Shown in pieces: positions 1-7,430 of a DNA stretch of 21,377 bases. Below the pieces are notes generated by a model that saw nothing but the letters and a program-made list of their open reading frames with translations, did not search any database and was not told the origin of the DNA. A program made the position numbers and the translations under genes. Location of the stretch: positions 1-21,377 of the forward strand of contig JBGPND010000079.1 in the NCBI GenBank assembly GCA_041487355.1, read 5' to 3'. This DNA comes from JAMXLO01 sp041487355. Lineage in GTDB: Bacteria; Pseudomonadota; Alphaproteobacteria; Acetobacterales; Acetobacteraceae. How positions within the stretch are numbered: position 1 is the first letter of the stretch; every line of letters begins with the position of its first letter.

Positions 1-395
1 CCAGACCGTGGATCACCGTTGACGACGGTGTTGAATTCGTTGCCGAAGTAGATGCCGCTGGCGCTAGATGACAGGTTGTACGTCATGTCCTGTTCGATGG
101 TGTAGCCGTTGGCCGATGCTGCCAGACCAGTGACAGCGGGCGGCGTCAGCGTCAGTTTGGTAAACGCCCCTAGCGCCGGCGTCGTAGCACCGATCGCCGC
201 GCCGTCGATCGTGCCGTTGAGAATTATGCCGTTGGTCAGCGTGCCGCCGAGCGCATCGGTCTTTCCCGAAAAATAGCTGTTCCACTGCGGGGCGGTCGGA
301 ACTTGGCCCTGTATGAATCCAGGATAGCTCTGCGCCAGCGCGGCGGTCTGCATCGCAACGAACGTGAGGATCAGCGAAAGGATCAGTCTGCGCAT
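1..395 (-). CDS. Secreted phage-type structural protein, partial (3' end off window)
   Basis: Reading from the ATG at 393-395, 131 codons are open to the window edge, so the C-terminus is missing. The first 22 residues form a classic Sec signal peptide (MRRL, a hydrophobic core, then cleavage after ALA-Q near residue 22). The mature part has a short motif (GQVPTAPQWNSYF, about residues 29-41) of the kind seen at the N-terminus of phage tail or appendage proteins, then a Gly/Thr/Ala-rich stretch with a repeated G-A-F-T-K-L-T-L pattern that looks like beta structure. The gene starts 10 bp after the stop of the lysozyme/tape-measure gene, so it belongs to the same leftward operon. A Sec signal on a virion-type protein is unusual. 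The function beyond 'phage-associated' is inference. Confidence 0.6.
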   Translation of the reverse strand, partial: MRRLILSLILTFVAMQTAALAQSYPGFIQGQVPTAPQWNSYFSGKTDALGGTLTNGIILNGTIDGAAIGATTPALGAFTKLTLTPPAVTGLAASANGYTIEQDMTYNLSSSASGIYFGNEFNTVVNGDPRS

Positions 396-405
396 CTGTG
401 TGGTC

Positions 406-2196
406 CTAATTGAGGAATGGCATCGGCTCGATTCGTGGCGGCGGAGCCGAGACCGGGCCGCTTGTCGTTGCCGTAGCCGTCGTGCCGGGCGGGGCGCCGC
501 GCAGCGTCACGTTGACGGCAACCTCGCCAGCGATGTTTGTCGTAAGCGAACGATGGAAGTCATCCAACGATTGATGTGACTGCGATCCGCCTGGAAGTGA
601 TGGCCAAATTGGCCCAAGCGCGCCAGCAATCTTCATGTCGTTGCCACCGGCGCGCAGATCGGTTTCAAGGTCTCCGCTGGTCTTTGCGTGATAGGCGGTC
701 GAGGCAAGATGCCACGCGCCTTTGTCCTGATTCTCCGGGCTGAAGTCATTCAATCCCGCGGCGCTGGCGACCGAACGCCATGTCCCGGAAATGAACTGAT
801 AGCGCCCCGCCGCCGTGCTTGTGCCGCCTGGCCCGATACCCTCCGGGAATTTTGAGTAGTCCCGGAATGTCGATCCGCCGTTCTTGATATCGTACCGGCC
901 GCCGGATTCCGGGCCTGCGATCGTATCCAGAAAGCCGCGCCTGACCGGATTCATTGTTGTGTCAACAGATGACATATGCGGGGTGGGGGCGAACTGTCGT
1001 ATCAAACGCTCGACCAGGCCGGGGGCCTCGGCTGGTGCGCCGCCCATGCGTTCCCGCATCTGCCCGTAAGTTAGCCGCTCGCCCGTCTGGGGGTTCACGA
1101 AACTAGGGATCGGATTGAAAAATGATGTTGGTGTCGGCTCGAAGCCACGATCCTTTGCGTCGGCGGCGAACTTATCCTGACCAGCTTTGTTGAGTTCATA
1201 AATTGTTGCCAACGCGGTGACTGGGATGGCCGCCTGCCCTGGCAAGCCGAGCAACTTTAACACCCACCACGCCGGCTTTAGTAACGCCAGCGCTGTAATG
1301 CCAGCGCCGATTTCGGCGAACGATTGGACGATCTCCTTGTTTTTGCCGATCAACAGCGCGCCGGCCTCCGCCCACCTCCCGAACGCCGGCATAAGATCGT
1401 CGGACAGCCGGTTGGCGACGCCGCCCAACGCCGCGCCCAAATCGGCGAACGCCTCGCGCGCTTCGTTGGCACGAGCTGCCATACCGGGGGTAACCACAGC
1501 GCCGAGCGCCTGCATCTTGTCGAGTAATTTTTGGATGCCCGCAGAGCCGAGATCCAGCATCGGCAAGAAATTTGCCGGGATGCCCAGCCGACTCATCTCC
1601 ATTAGTTTCGTGTGGGGGTCTGGCATTCTGTGGATTACGTCGGATATTTTTAACATGGTGGCGAGAGTGTCGGCGACGTGCCCGGGGGCGCCAGAATCTA
1701 TGCCAATATCCCTTAAGGCGTTCATGGCCTCTGCGTTCCGGCCCCAGGCTGCATCGGACAGCGTGTCCCGAAGGCCGCCAAGCGCAGCATTGAGGGTCGC
1801 CGCATCCGAACCGGCGGCAGTCGCAGCGCCTTGCCACGCAGTCAACTTGTCGGTGGGGACGTTGAGCGCAATGCCAGTTTGCAAGATTTTTGTGCCCAGA
1901 TCAGCCCAGCGTCGCGTTAGTTCGACAATGCCGCCGATCGAGGCCGCGCTGGTGATAGCCGCCAGCGGCCCTCCCATGCGATCTAGCGACTGAAAAGCTG
2001 CAAGCGAGCTACGGCCCAGGCTCTGTACACCTTCGGCCACACGACTAATGCCGCTCACGTCACCGAATTTTGTCAGCGCCTTGTTGAATCGTTCCGCCGG
2101 TGCGCTTAGGGCGGCCAATCGCTTGTTGACAGAATCAAGCGTCTTGCTGGCGTTGTCGGTCGCCGAAATTGCGACTGCGAATCCGCTGCTGGCCAC
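406..2196 (-). CDS. Tape-measure-like tail protein with C-terminal lysozyme domain
   Basis: The protein has 596 aa and a GTG start, with GAGGA in the 5' flank about 8 nt away. Residues 1 to about 250 are Ala-rich and helical, with a start (FAVAISATDNASKTLDSVN) typical of phage tail tape-measure proteins. A hydrophobic segment lies near residues 290-330. From about residue 422 there is a lysozyme/transglycosylase-like domain resembling the phage lambda R family: the candidate catalytic Glu is E430 in GPESGG, followed by AAGRYQF and FSPENQD motifs. The tail is Pro/Thr-rich. In the family such domains locally open peptidoglycan during DNA entry. At 596 aa it is short for a tape measure, and it lies directly downstream of the baseplate hub gene with a 15-bp gap. 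It could instead be a virion-associated lysozyme only. Confidence 0.75.
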   Translation of the reverse strand: MASSGFAVAISATDNASKTLDSVNKRLAALSAPAERFNKALTKFGDVSGISRVAEGVQSLGRSSLAAFQSLDRMGGPLAAITSAASIGGIVELTRRWADLGTKILQTGIALNVPTDKLTAWQGAATAAGSDAATLNAALGGLRDTLSDAAWGRNAEAMNALRDIGIDSGAPGHVADTLATMLKISDVIHRMPDPHTKLMEMSRLGIPANFLPMLDLGSAGIQKLLDKMQALGAVVTPGMAARANEAREAFADLGAALGGVANRLSDDLMPAFGRWAEAGALLIGKNKEIVQSFAEIGAGITALALLKPAWWVLKLLGLPGQAAIPVTALATIYELNKAGQDKFAADAKDRGFEPTPTSFFNPIPSFVNPQTGERLTYGQMRERMGGAPAEAPGLVERLIRQFAPTPHMSSVDTTMNPVRRGFLDTIAGPESGGRYDIKNGGSTFRDYSKFPEGIGPGGTSTAAGRYQFISGTWRSVASAAGLNDFSPENQDKGAWHLASTAYHAKTSGDLETDLRAGGNDMKIAGALGPIWPSLPGGSQSHQSLDDFHRSLTTNIAGEVAVNVTLRGAPPGTTATATTSGPVSAPPPRIEPMPFLN

Positions 2197-2211
2197 TGGG
2201 TTATCCTCGCA

Positions 2212-3402
2212 TCATGTCGGCGGCGTCGCGCCAGGCGGCAACGTGTCGGTGGAAGGCGGCGCGGGGTCCTGCGAGTTCGCCACCGCGTCAACGACTTCGC
2301 GGTCCCACAAGAGCAACGGCCCAGGCTGTACCGAGAACGCATCGGGCGGCATCAGCACCAGGTCAGCATGAGTGCCACTGTGGTCCTTGCGGAACACCAC
2401 GCCGCCGATGATCCACTCGGCATTGACCAGCTTGTGTGCCGGCATGTCGATCTTCGCCAAGCGGTTCGGCTGCCACAACGTGCCGGCACTGTCTCGCCAG
2501 GAATCGCACGTCAGATTGATCGCTTGCGACCGGCCGATGCGGCGGGCCTTTTCCCAGTCGGCGCGCTGCTGGCCGAGGTTTTCGCCCGGCTCGATTTGCT
2601 CCGAGACTATGATGCGCAGGCGATCCCGCGGCATTGTCGTGTCTTCCGCGTGGGCCTGATTGTTAGACAGGGGGGATATCTCGCCGAACTGTGTGACGGT
2701 AGTCCACACAACCAAATAGCGACTGAAACGCTGGTCGATCGAAAGCGTCGAGTTGGCACTTTCAACATTACCCGGCATCTGAAAGCCGGACGCCATCTTC
2801 TTGGTGCCGACACGATCCAGCACCAGCGCGCCGGTCTCGTCCTCGTACAGCAGGAATTGCGCGTATCTGGCGACTTTTTCCAAAACTTCGTAAGCTGATT
2901 CACCGAGGAAGAATTGCATCGCATGAAGGGGCTTGCCCGTGTCGGCTACCTCGCTGCGCACCGCGATGCCGGCGTTCGCGCAGAGCTTTTGCGCAAGATC
3001 GAGCATGTTCGCGGCCTTGATCGTTCCACCAAGCACCGGCGGCTTAGTCGGATCGATCGAGCAATCATACAAATCCTGGCAGAGTCCGCGCCCGCTAATC
3101 ACCACATCATGCTGATTCGGGCCGGTCTGGACTGCGTAACGATCGACGTAGCCGGTGATCACCAAGTCGGAACCGATGTAGACTCGGCACGGCTCGCCGG
3201 CCTGGCCGCCGGGCAGCACGATTGCGCGGGCCGCGTCGTACGGGAACTGATCGGCGCAGGTGAACTGGAACGCATTCGGGAAAGACTCGGCGGAACGGGA
3301 AATGCTGACCGTTTTCCAACCGACAATCTTGCGGTCTGCGATCTGGATCGAAACCTCGTTGGCACCCGACGAGAGATCGTCGGATCCGAATTCTGGCATC
3401 AT
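2212..3402 (-). CDS. Phage baseplate hub protein, Mu gpP-like
   Basis: This 396-aa protein is close to the usual 350-400 aa of the Mu gpP (gp44) baseplate hub family. Family features visible are the GWKTVSISRS start of the first beta domain (about residues 28-37), then VYIGSDLVITGYVDRY and the downstream HDVVISGRGLCQDLYDCS stretch around residues 74-115. Further on come an AYEVLEKVARYAQFLLYEDE helix/strand motif (about 170-190) and a Pro-rich C-terminal tail. In Mu-like phages this trimer forms the hub above the tail spike. Two adjacent ATGs (3402 and 3399) follow a GGAG at 5 or 8 nt; the upstream gene's TGA overlaps them, so translation is probably coupled. No spike, tube or sheath gene is seen nearby. 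Confidence 0.85.
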   Translation of the reverse strand: MMPEFGSDDLSSGANEVSIQIADRKIVGWKTVSISRSAESFPNAFQFTCADQFPYDAARAIVLPGGQAGEPCRVYIGSDLVITGYVDRYAVQTGPNQHDVVISGRGLCQDLYDCSIDPTKPPVLGGTIKAANMLDLAQKLCANAGIAVRSEVADTGKPLHAMQFFLGESAYEVLEKVARYAQFLLYEDETGALVLDRVGTKKMASGFQMPGNVESANSTLSIDQRFSRYLVVWTTVTQFGEISPLSNNQAHAEDTTMPRDRLRIIVSEQIEPGENLGQQRADWEKARRIGRSQAINLTCDSWRDSAGTLWQPNRLAKIDMPAHKLVNAEWIIGGVVFRKDHSGTHADLVLMPPDAFSVQPGPLLLWDREVVDAVANSQDPAPPSTDTLPPGATPPT

Positions 3403-3752
3403 ACCATCTCCGACCGGGTTATCAGCGTGACGATCCTGTCCGCGAGTTGGTCAACCGCCAGAGCCGCAGTGCCGGACCGCACTTTGATCAGGTTCGTGCC
3501 GCGCCAGTTCGTCGGGGTGATCTGGATCAGCGTCGCCGCAGCCACGGTGAAGGACACCGCAGCGCCCGTCGTGTCCACCAGCTCCTGCCAGGTCGTGCCG
3601 TCGAAACTCGCCTGGAAGGTTAGCGCGGCTGCGGTCCATGTCCCCGGCATGGAAATCCCGACAAGCGTCTTTGCCCCCAAGGGCACAGCAGCCGACAACG
3701 ACGTGCCGGAAGCGATGGCCACTGGGACGGTGTCAATGCCGATCAGGAACAT
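3399..3752 (-). CDS. Small beta-rich phage protein of unknown function
   Basis: The chosen ATG at 3750-3752 lies 4 bp after the protease stop and is preceded by GGTGA, giving 117 aa; an in-frame ATG at 3785 would add 11 residues that overlap the protease. The sequence alternates hydrophobic and polar residues with little helix propensity. It includes GTWTAAALTFQASFDGTTW and a later LIKVRSGT motif, a pattern I associate with small beta-sandwich proteins of unknown role near head and tail genes of alphaproteobacterial prophages (recollection, not a search). Its stop overlaps the hub gene start (ATGATGA). In HK97-type modules the gene after the protease is normally the major capsid protein, but this protein is far too short for that and lacks its fold signature. 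Confidence 0.7.
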   Translation of the reverse strand: MFLIGIDTVPVAIASGTSLSAAVPLGAKTLVGISMPGTWTAAALTFQASFDGTTWQELVDTTGAAVSFTVAAATLIQITPTNWRGTNLIKVRSGTAALAVDQLADRIVTLITRSEMV

Positions 3753-3756
3753 GCGG

Positions 3757-4455
3757 TCACCACTGGACCATGCGCCCCACCGCATCGTATGCAGCAGCCC
3801 GGTCGCGGCGCATCAGCTCGGCCTGTTCCGCGTGCGCGGCGTTGATGGCGGCGTAGTCCAGCTCTACGGCCGGCGCGCGGACGATGCCAGCACCGGCCAG
3901 CCGCGCCTTGCGGGCGGTGGCGCGGACCAAGCGGGCGGCGGTGGTATCCGAGCCCGCGCGAAGCCCTTTGCCGATAACCCGACTGTCTCGCTGGGCTCCG
4001 ATCCCCACAATGCTCCATTCCAATAATTCACATCGCAGGAACCGTGTGCCGTTCCATGGCTCGTTCTTGTTAATCGGCTCCGTCAGGGTTGGTATGAACC
4101 CAATCGAAACGTCCAGTGGGATGTCGCTCTTGATCAACCGGTAGACGCGGTCCGATGTCTCATCAGTGCCGATCGGCGGGAACTGCGCGATCGATGTGAG
4201 GTTGCCACTTTCCAGGCCGATCCAGACAGCGCGCGCAATCGGGTAGGCCGCGTCGTGATTCCAAAAAACTGTAGGACTGGCCAGAAACGGACCGAGATCG
4301 ACGCCAGCCTGAACAACAATGTCACCCATGCGGTCCAAGCCCGGCGCGGAGCACACGACTTTGATCTGCCGGTCGGCGAGGCCAACATTTGGGCCGCCGA
4401 CGCTTCGCAACGTTGTGGTACTGAAAAGGCCAATGCGTCGATCATGTGATGCCAT
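3757..4455 (-). CDS. HK97-type prohead protease
   Basis: The 232-aa protein matches the caudoviral prohead protease family (peptidase U35) in length and motifs: SAPGLDRMGDIV at about 36-47, FWNHD with candidate catalytic His67, DVSIGF with candidate Ser117, and LLEWSIVGIG with candidate Glu146. These make up the expected His-Ser-Glu triad. The family cleaves scaffold and capsid N-termini during head maturation. The C-terminal third is Ala/Arg-rich and less conserved, as usual. The start ATG at 4453-4455 is the only good in-frame choice, though its Shine-Dalgarno (GGGGCG) is weak. What is odd is the context: neither a portal gene upstream nor a major capsid gene downstream is visible. Confidence 0.9.
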   Translation of the reverse strand: MASHDRRIGLFSTTTLRSVGGPNVGLADRQIKVVCSAPGLDRMGDIVVQAGVDLGPFLASPTVFWNHDAAYPIARAVWIGLESGNLTSIAQFPPIGTDETSDRVYRLIKSDIPLDVSIGFIPTLTEPINKNEPWNGTRFLRCELLEWSIVGIGAQRDSRVIGKGLRAGSDTTAARLVRATARKARLAGAGIVRAPAVELDYAAINAAHAEQAELMRRDRAAAYDAVGRMVQW

Positions 4456-4486
4456 CAGTTACGCCCCACGATTGGAGAGAGCAGCC

Positions 4487-4529
4487 GGCCGGCCGCCAGA
4501 TGGAGCCACCCAAACACCGGCGGCCGGCC
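4487..4529. repeat. GC-rich hairpin in phage operon spacer
   Basis: Two perfectly complementary 11-bp arms, GGCCGGCCGCC at 4487-4497 and GGCGGCCGGCC at 4519-4529, flank a 21-nt loop. It lies in the 109-bp spacer between the coiled-coil gene and the protease gene, the only sizeable gap in this part of the operon. No T-tract follows on either strand, so it is not a convincing intrinsic terminator. It could be an mRNA processing or stability element, or the scar of a lost gene. Confidence 0.6.
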
Positions 4530-4564
4530 TACGATGCAGGGCGGGAGGAACGCCGGCATCGTGT

Positions 4565-4948
4565 TCATTCCGCCGCCTCGGTCAGTTCCTTCACCGACTC
4601 TGGCAGCGGTGCAATCTCGTCGAGCTGTTCAAGAGCCTCCGTTAAATCTGCGATTTTCCGATGCGCCTCCTTCGCCAACTCGCGGGCCTGCGCAACACGT
4701 CCGTCGGGGCGACCCAGATCGGCGAAATGGCCGCGGTAACGCCACGCCAACGCGCTGGCAAGCTGCCGCCGACCGCCCAGGCCGCCGACAATCGCGGCGA
4801 CCTCGTCCCGCTCTGCCTTGGCAGCATCGGCAGCTTCGGTCGCTTGGCGCAGCTCGTCGGTCGCGGCGGCGAGCTGCTGCTGCGCCGCATCGAGTTCCGC
4901 GGCAATTTCGCCGCGCCAAGTCGCGAAGATTTCCATGTTAGTTCCCAT
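4565..4948 (-). CDS. Coiled-coil phage protein of unknown function
   Basis: The ATG at 4946-4948 overlaps the TGA of the upstream gene (ATGA), giving 127 aa; a second ATG at 4936, with GGGAA upstream, would remove four residues. Residues 15-50 are a strong Ala/Glu/Gln coiled coil (heptads around AAELDAAQQQLAAATDELRQ). Residues 85-120 form a second helical stretch rich in Ala, Glu and Leu. There are no Cys, signal or membrane segments. I do not recognise the family. Its position just upstream of the protease is where a scaffold or head-assembly factor could lie, but that is inference from place and helicity only. Confidence 0.65.
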   Translation of the reverse strand: MGTNMEIFATWRGEIAAELDAAQQQLAAATDELRQATEAADAAKAERDEVAAIVGGLGGRRQLASALAWRYRGHFADLGRPDGRVAQARELAKEAHRKIADLTEALEQLDEIAPLPESVKELTEAAE

Positions 4949-5679
4949 CAGAGGATTCCCAACTTTTCGAGCGTGCGCCGCCATGTCGAGATTTCGGAGC
5001 CATATTCTGACTCGGCGCCCAACATCAAAGGACTGCGCACGTTCGGCATCGACAACACAGTGGAGCAACTGCGAATCCCGGCATTATTGATTGCGAAACG
5101 CATCGCCTGGACGCGGGCAGTGGCGCGCGCGAGTTCTTGCGCGGACCGATACATTTCGAGTTGCAGCGCATCCCACGCCGGCTTGATCTGCGTCGCGTAT
5201 CGGACCGTCAGTTCTTGCGCGATCGCATCTACGATTTCAGTCTGCGCCTGGATCGCGGCGCCGATCACATCTGCCTGCCGGTCGAGGGCCTGCATCTGCG
5301 TCGCGTGGTCGGGCGGCGCTGGCGTGACGGCGGCGCCGGACATGATGGCCACGCCGGCCGCAACGGCCTTCGGCACGGTGCCGGCTGCGGCAATAGGGGC
5401 GGCGACTGACGCCAGCGGCGGCAGCGCCTGCAACTGCGCAAGGCGCAGCCTTAGTTGCGCGTCGGTGGTGCTGCGCGGATCGACGGGCTTGCCGGCAAGC
5501 TCGCGCAGGAGAATCAGCCTGATCTTTTCGTGTTGCAGTCGGTCAAGCCGGAGGCGAAACGCGGTCAGCAGCTCGTCCGCCTTCGCGTACTCGGAGTCAT
5601 CTGCCAGCCGCGGAATTTCAACGGCGGCCGGGTCGCTGCTCGTCGCGGTGCTTCTGGTCATTCGCAGTAATCCAGCCAT
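4948..5679 (-). CDS. Helical phage protein of unknown function
   Basis: The start at 5677-5679 was chosen because AGGAG lies 8 nt upstream; a longer reading frame to 5733 overlaps the neighbour and has no better site. The product is 243 aa. Residues 25-80 and 140-205 are helical with heptad-like spacing (for example TAFRLRLDRLQHEKIRLILL). An Ala/Gly/Pro-rich middle (about 85-135) separates the two halves like a linker. The C-terminal 45 residues carry a Cys and a Ser/Pro-rich turn region. No known family is recognised. The gene is coupled by ATGA to the next coiled-coil gene, and the two may form a complex. Confidence 0.65.
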   Translation of the reverse strand: MAGLLRMTRSTATSSDPAAVEIPRLADDSEYAKADELLTAFRLRLDRLQHEKIRLILLRELAGKPVDPRSTTDAQLRLRLAQLQALPPLASVAAPIAAAGTVPKAVAAGVAIMSGAAVTPAPPDHATQMQALDRQADVIGAAIQAQTEIVDAIAQELTVRYATQIKPAWDALQLEMYRSAQELARATARVQAMRFAINNAGIRSCSTVLSMPNVRSPLMLGAESEYGSEISTWRRTLEKLGIL

Positions 5680-5733
5680 CGGTGATTCTCCTGCTTCGTC
5701 GAATATCGGGACACCGTTGGGTAATCGCCACAA

Positions 5734-6150
5734 TCATTTTAACCCAATGCGCTTCCGTATTGTTTCTTCGCACGGCATGCCGCCAAGCAACGCCACGTCG
5801 TACAACAGCCCGTTCCTGCCGTCGGGTCGGAACCGCGCGGCATAGTGTTTCGGGAACTGGCGGGACTCGTACTCATGCCCGGCGGCTCCCAGCGCATGCG
5901 CCAGCGCCCGGCCGGTCAACGCGGGGAAATAACGGTCAGCGAGTTCGCGCAGGGCTTTGTCCCGCTCGCGCTGGACGAGCGCGGAATGCCAGCCACCGGC
6001 CAACCCGAGCGCCCGCGCAAAGTCGCCCCCCCTGGCCATCCATTCGTCGAGCGCCCGTGCCACCGCCAGCACGGCTGCGTCGCCGTGCAGCAATAACAGA
6101 TCGCGGGCAGCGCGCACCGCGACAATCGGATCGGGGATGGCTCCGTCCAT
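5734..6150 (-). CDS. Hypothetical phage protein, 138 aa
   Basis: The ATG at 6148-6150 overlaps the stop of the upstream gene by 4 nt (ATGA), so the two are translationally coupled. The 138-aa product is helical and Arg/Ala-rich in the first 90 residues (AVRAARDLLLLHGDAAVLAV) and ends with a more mixed segment containing YAARFRPDG, a Cys and a basic C-terminus (RKRIGLK). There is no signal peptide or membrane helix. I do not recognise it. It sits in the module that follows the small terminase gene, where satellite or phage packaging accessories are common, but no function can be read from the sequence. Confidence 0.6.
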   Translation of the reverse strand: MDGAIPDPIVAVRAARDLLLLHGDAAVLAVARALDEWMARGGDFARALGLAGGWHSALVQRERDKALRELADRYFPALTGRALAHALGAAGHEYESRQFPKHYAARFRPDGRNGLLYDVALLGGMPCEETIRKRIGLK

Positions 6151-6785
6151 CAGTCCGCCGCGCCGTCTACCAGCAACGGCACCGGCGCATAATCGGCGGC
6201 CTTCAGCCGCGCCGCCTCGCCGGAGCGAAACAGGCCGTGCCGGCGGAGGTAAGCCGCCTCCGATTCGAACATCGGCGGGTCGGAAGGATCGGGCGCCAGG
6301 CCCGCGAAGTCGCCGTCGGCGTACTTGCTCGCGATAAGCCTGCCATGCACGTCAAGGGCGCGACCGTTGTAGTACTCGGCGGCAAATTTGCTGATCCATC
6401 TGGCTGGTATCCCGAATGGAAGGTCGGGGACGGTGTTCAGCACCTCATGCTCAGGCGTGCCAGCACCGCCCAGGCGTTGACGGGGGTCCGGGTGCCGATC
6501 GGCGTCCCTCACTTCATAGCGGCCCCAGCGCTCGCCCAGCGCGGCGCGTGGAGCCTCCCAGCGCCACCAGCACGATGGCCGTGTGCCGGGGTGCACCACT
6601 GCCCAGCGCGCAAGTATGTCCTCACCATGCTGCGACCAAAGCTCTTGTAGCGGCCCGCCCGACAGGGCGAATCGCTCCCACCCGTCCGAGGCGTCCAGGT
6701 CGGGCGGCGCGCCGTCGGTGAGCATCGCCCAGGCGGTTTCGGATACTTCGGGCGCCAGGGCGCGTTGTCGGCGGGCACGGGTCAT
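6150..6785 (-). CDS. Conserved phage protein of terminase region, unknown function
   Basis: This 211-aa product contains HPGTRPSCWWRWEAP at about residues 65-79 and a C-terminal FESEAAYLRRHGLF motif at about residues 172-185. I recall this pair from uncharacterised proteins encoded beside terminase genes in many tailed phages; this is memory of the pattern, not a search. The Trp-rich centre and many Arg/Asp residues suggest a soluble protein. Both ends overlap neighbours by 4 nt: the small terminase stop overlaps its ATG at 6782-6785, and its own stop overlaps the next ATG at 6150. Normally a large terminase gene follows within one or two genes; it does not here. Confidence 0.7.
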   Translation of the reverse strand: MTRARRQRALAPEVSETAWAMLTDGAPPDLDASDGWERFALSGGPLQELWSQHGEDILARWAVVHPGTRPSCWWRWEAPRAALGERWGRYEVRDADRHPDPRQRLGGAGTPEHEVLNTVPDLPFGIPARWISKFAAEYYNGRALDVHGRLIASKYADGDFAGLAPDPSDPPMFESEAAYLRRHGLFRSGEAARLKAADYAPVPLLVDGAAD

Positions 6786-7102
6786 TTCGATTCTCCTACA
6801 TCAAGGTTGAGTTGCCGCATCGCGGCCAGGAACGCCGAGCGCGCATCGCGCTCCGCCATCAGCAACGGGTGCGGTTTGAGCTGCTGGAACCGGTCCAGCA
6901 TCGACTCGCCGTCGCGGTCCACGGCTTCACGGCAGCGGCGACCGCGCTGGCGCGCTTCCATTGCGGCGGCGAGCAGCGCCAGCGACGCGGCGTCGTCAAA
7001 GCGGAACTGTGCCACCAGGTCGCGCCACAACGCTCGCTCCGACGGTTCCAGGTGTTTTGGTGGTGCCGCGGCGCGGGCTTGGCGGGGGCGAACGGGCTTC
7101 AT
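6782..7102 (-). CDS. P27-family phage terminase small subunit
   Basis: The start at 7100-7102 has GGAG 5 nt upstream and gives 106 aa, usual for P27-type small terminases. The open frame continues upstream to 7447, but that part is not protein-like and crosses repeats. Family hallmarks are PKHLEPSERALWRDLV at about 15-30, which resembles the N-terminal DNA-binding part, and HPLLMAERDARSAFLAAMRQL at about 78-98, the conserved C-terminal helix. In phages the small subunit recognises the packaging site and hands DNA to the large terminase; in PICI-type satellites a TerS redirects a helper phage's motor. No large subunit is seen in the window. Confidence 0.85.
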   Translation of the reverse strand: MKPVRPRQARAAAPPKHLEPSERALWRDLVAQFRFDDAASLALLAAAMEARQRGRRCREAVDRDGESMLDRFQQLKPHPLLMAERDARSAFLAAMRQLNLDVGESK

Positions 7103-7334
7103 GGTGTCTCCGAATTTTTCAAAGGCGCGGTGTTGCGCAAGAAAATTTGAGGTGCGTGCGGTCGCGGAACCGAAACTGGTTTTGGACTGACACCCGTTAC
7201 ACCCTCCGGTTGTGCCGCAGCAGGTCCGCAGGTCTCGCGCCGATAGCATCGTGGCATGCGTGTGGTATGGGCGGTGCGCGCTGAGGCGCACCCCCACCAC
7301 CCGCGCGACCATGGTCCGACATACGTATGCAATG

Positions 7335-7426
7335 CGTAGGTCTCCCGTTCCCGTATGTCTCTGGCCTTGGCCTAGGGGTCCCGAGACATACGGGCGTAGG
7401 TCCCCCGTAGGTCTACCCGTAGGTCT
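7335..7426 (+). repeat. Iteron-like CGTAGGTC direct repeats
   Basis: Exact or near-exact 9-mers CGTAGGTCT/C occur at 7335-7343, 7395-7403, 7406-7414 and 7418-7426; the last three are spaced 11 and 12 bp apart, about one helical turn. Related CGTATGTC copies sit at 7352-7359 and, inverted, at 7385-7392. Phased short repeats next to a primase and ATPase are typical initiator-binding iterons. Confidence 0.6.
7350..7394. repeat. 12-bp perfect inverted repeat inside iteron cluster
   Basis: CCCGTATGTCTC at 7350-7361 is perfectly complementary to GAGACATACGGG at 7383-7394, with a 21-nt spacer that itself carries a GGCC-TT-GGCC inverted pair. Its arms contain diverged copies of the iteron. It may form a cruciform or bind a dimeric protein. 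Confidence 0.7.
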
Positions 7427-7430
7427 CAGG

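Larger units (their letters stand above)
7103..7430. other. Repeat-rich non-coding region; candidate replication origin or packaging site
   Basis: These 328 bp lie between the replication ATPase and the small terminase gene. They hold four CGTAGGTC direct repeats, a 12-bp perfect inverted repeat (7350-7361 with 7383-7394) and a 7-bp inverted repeat (GGTGCGC at 7273-7279 with GCGCACC at 7286-7292). A long minus-strand frame crosses it, but its composition is not protein-like. Position and repeats fit an origin beside its replication genes, or a cos/pac site beside terS. This role is inference. Confidence 0.5.

Noticed and set aside
7335..7426. CRISPR array
   Set aside because: The repeats are only 9 bp with 2-3 bp gaps, and there are no spacers or cas genes.
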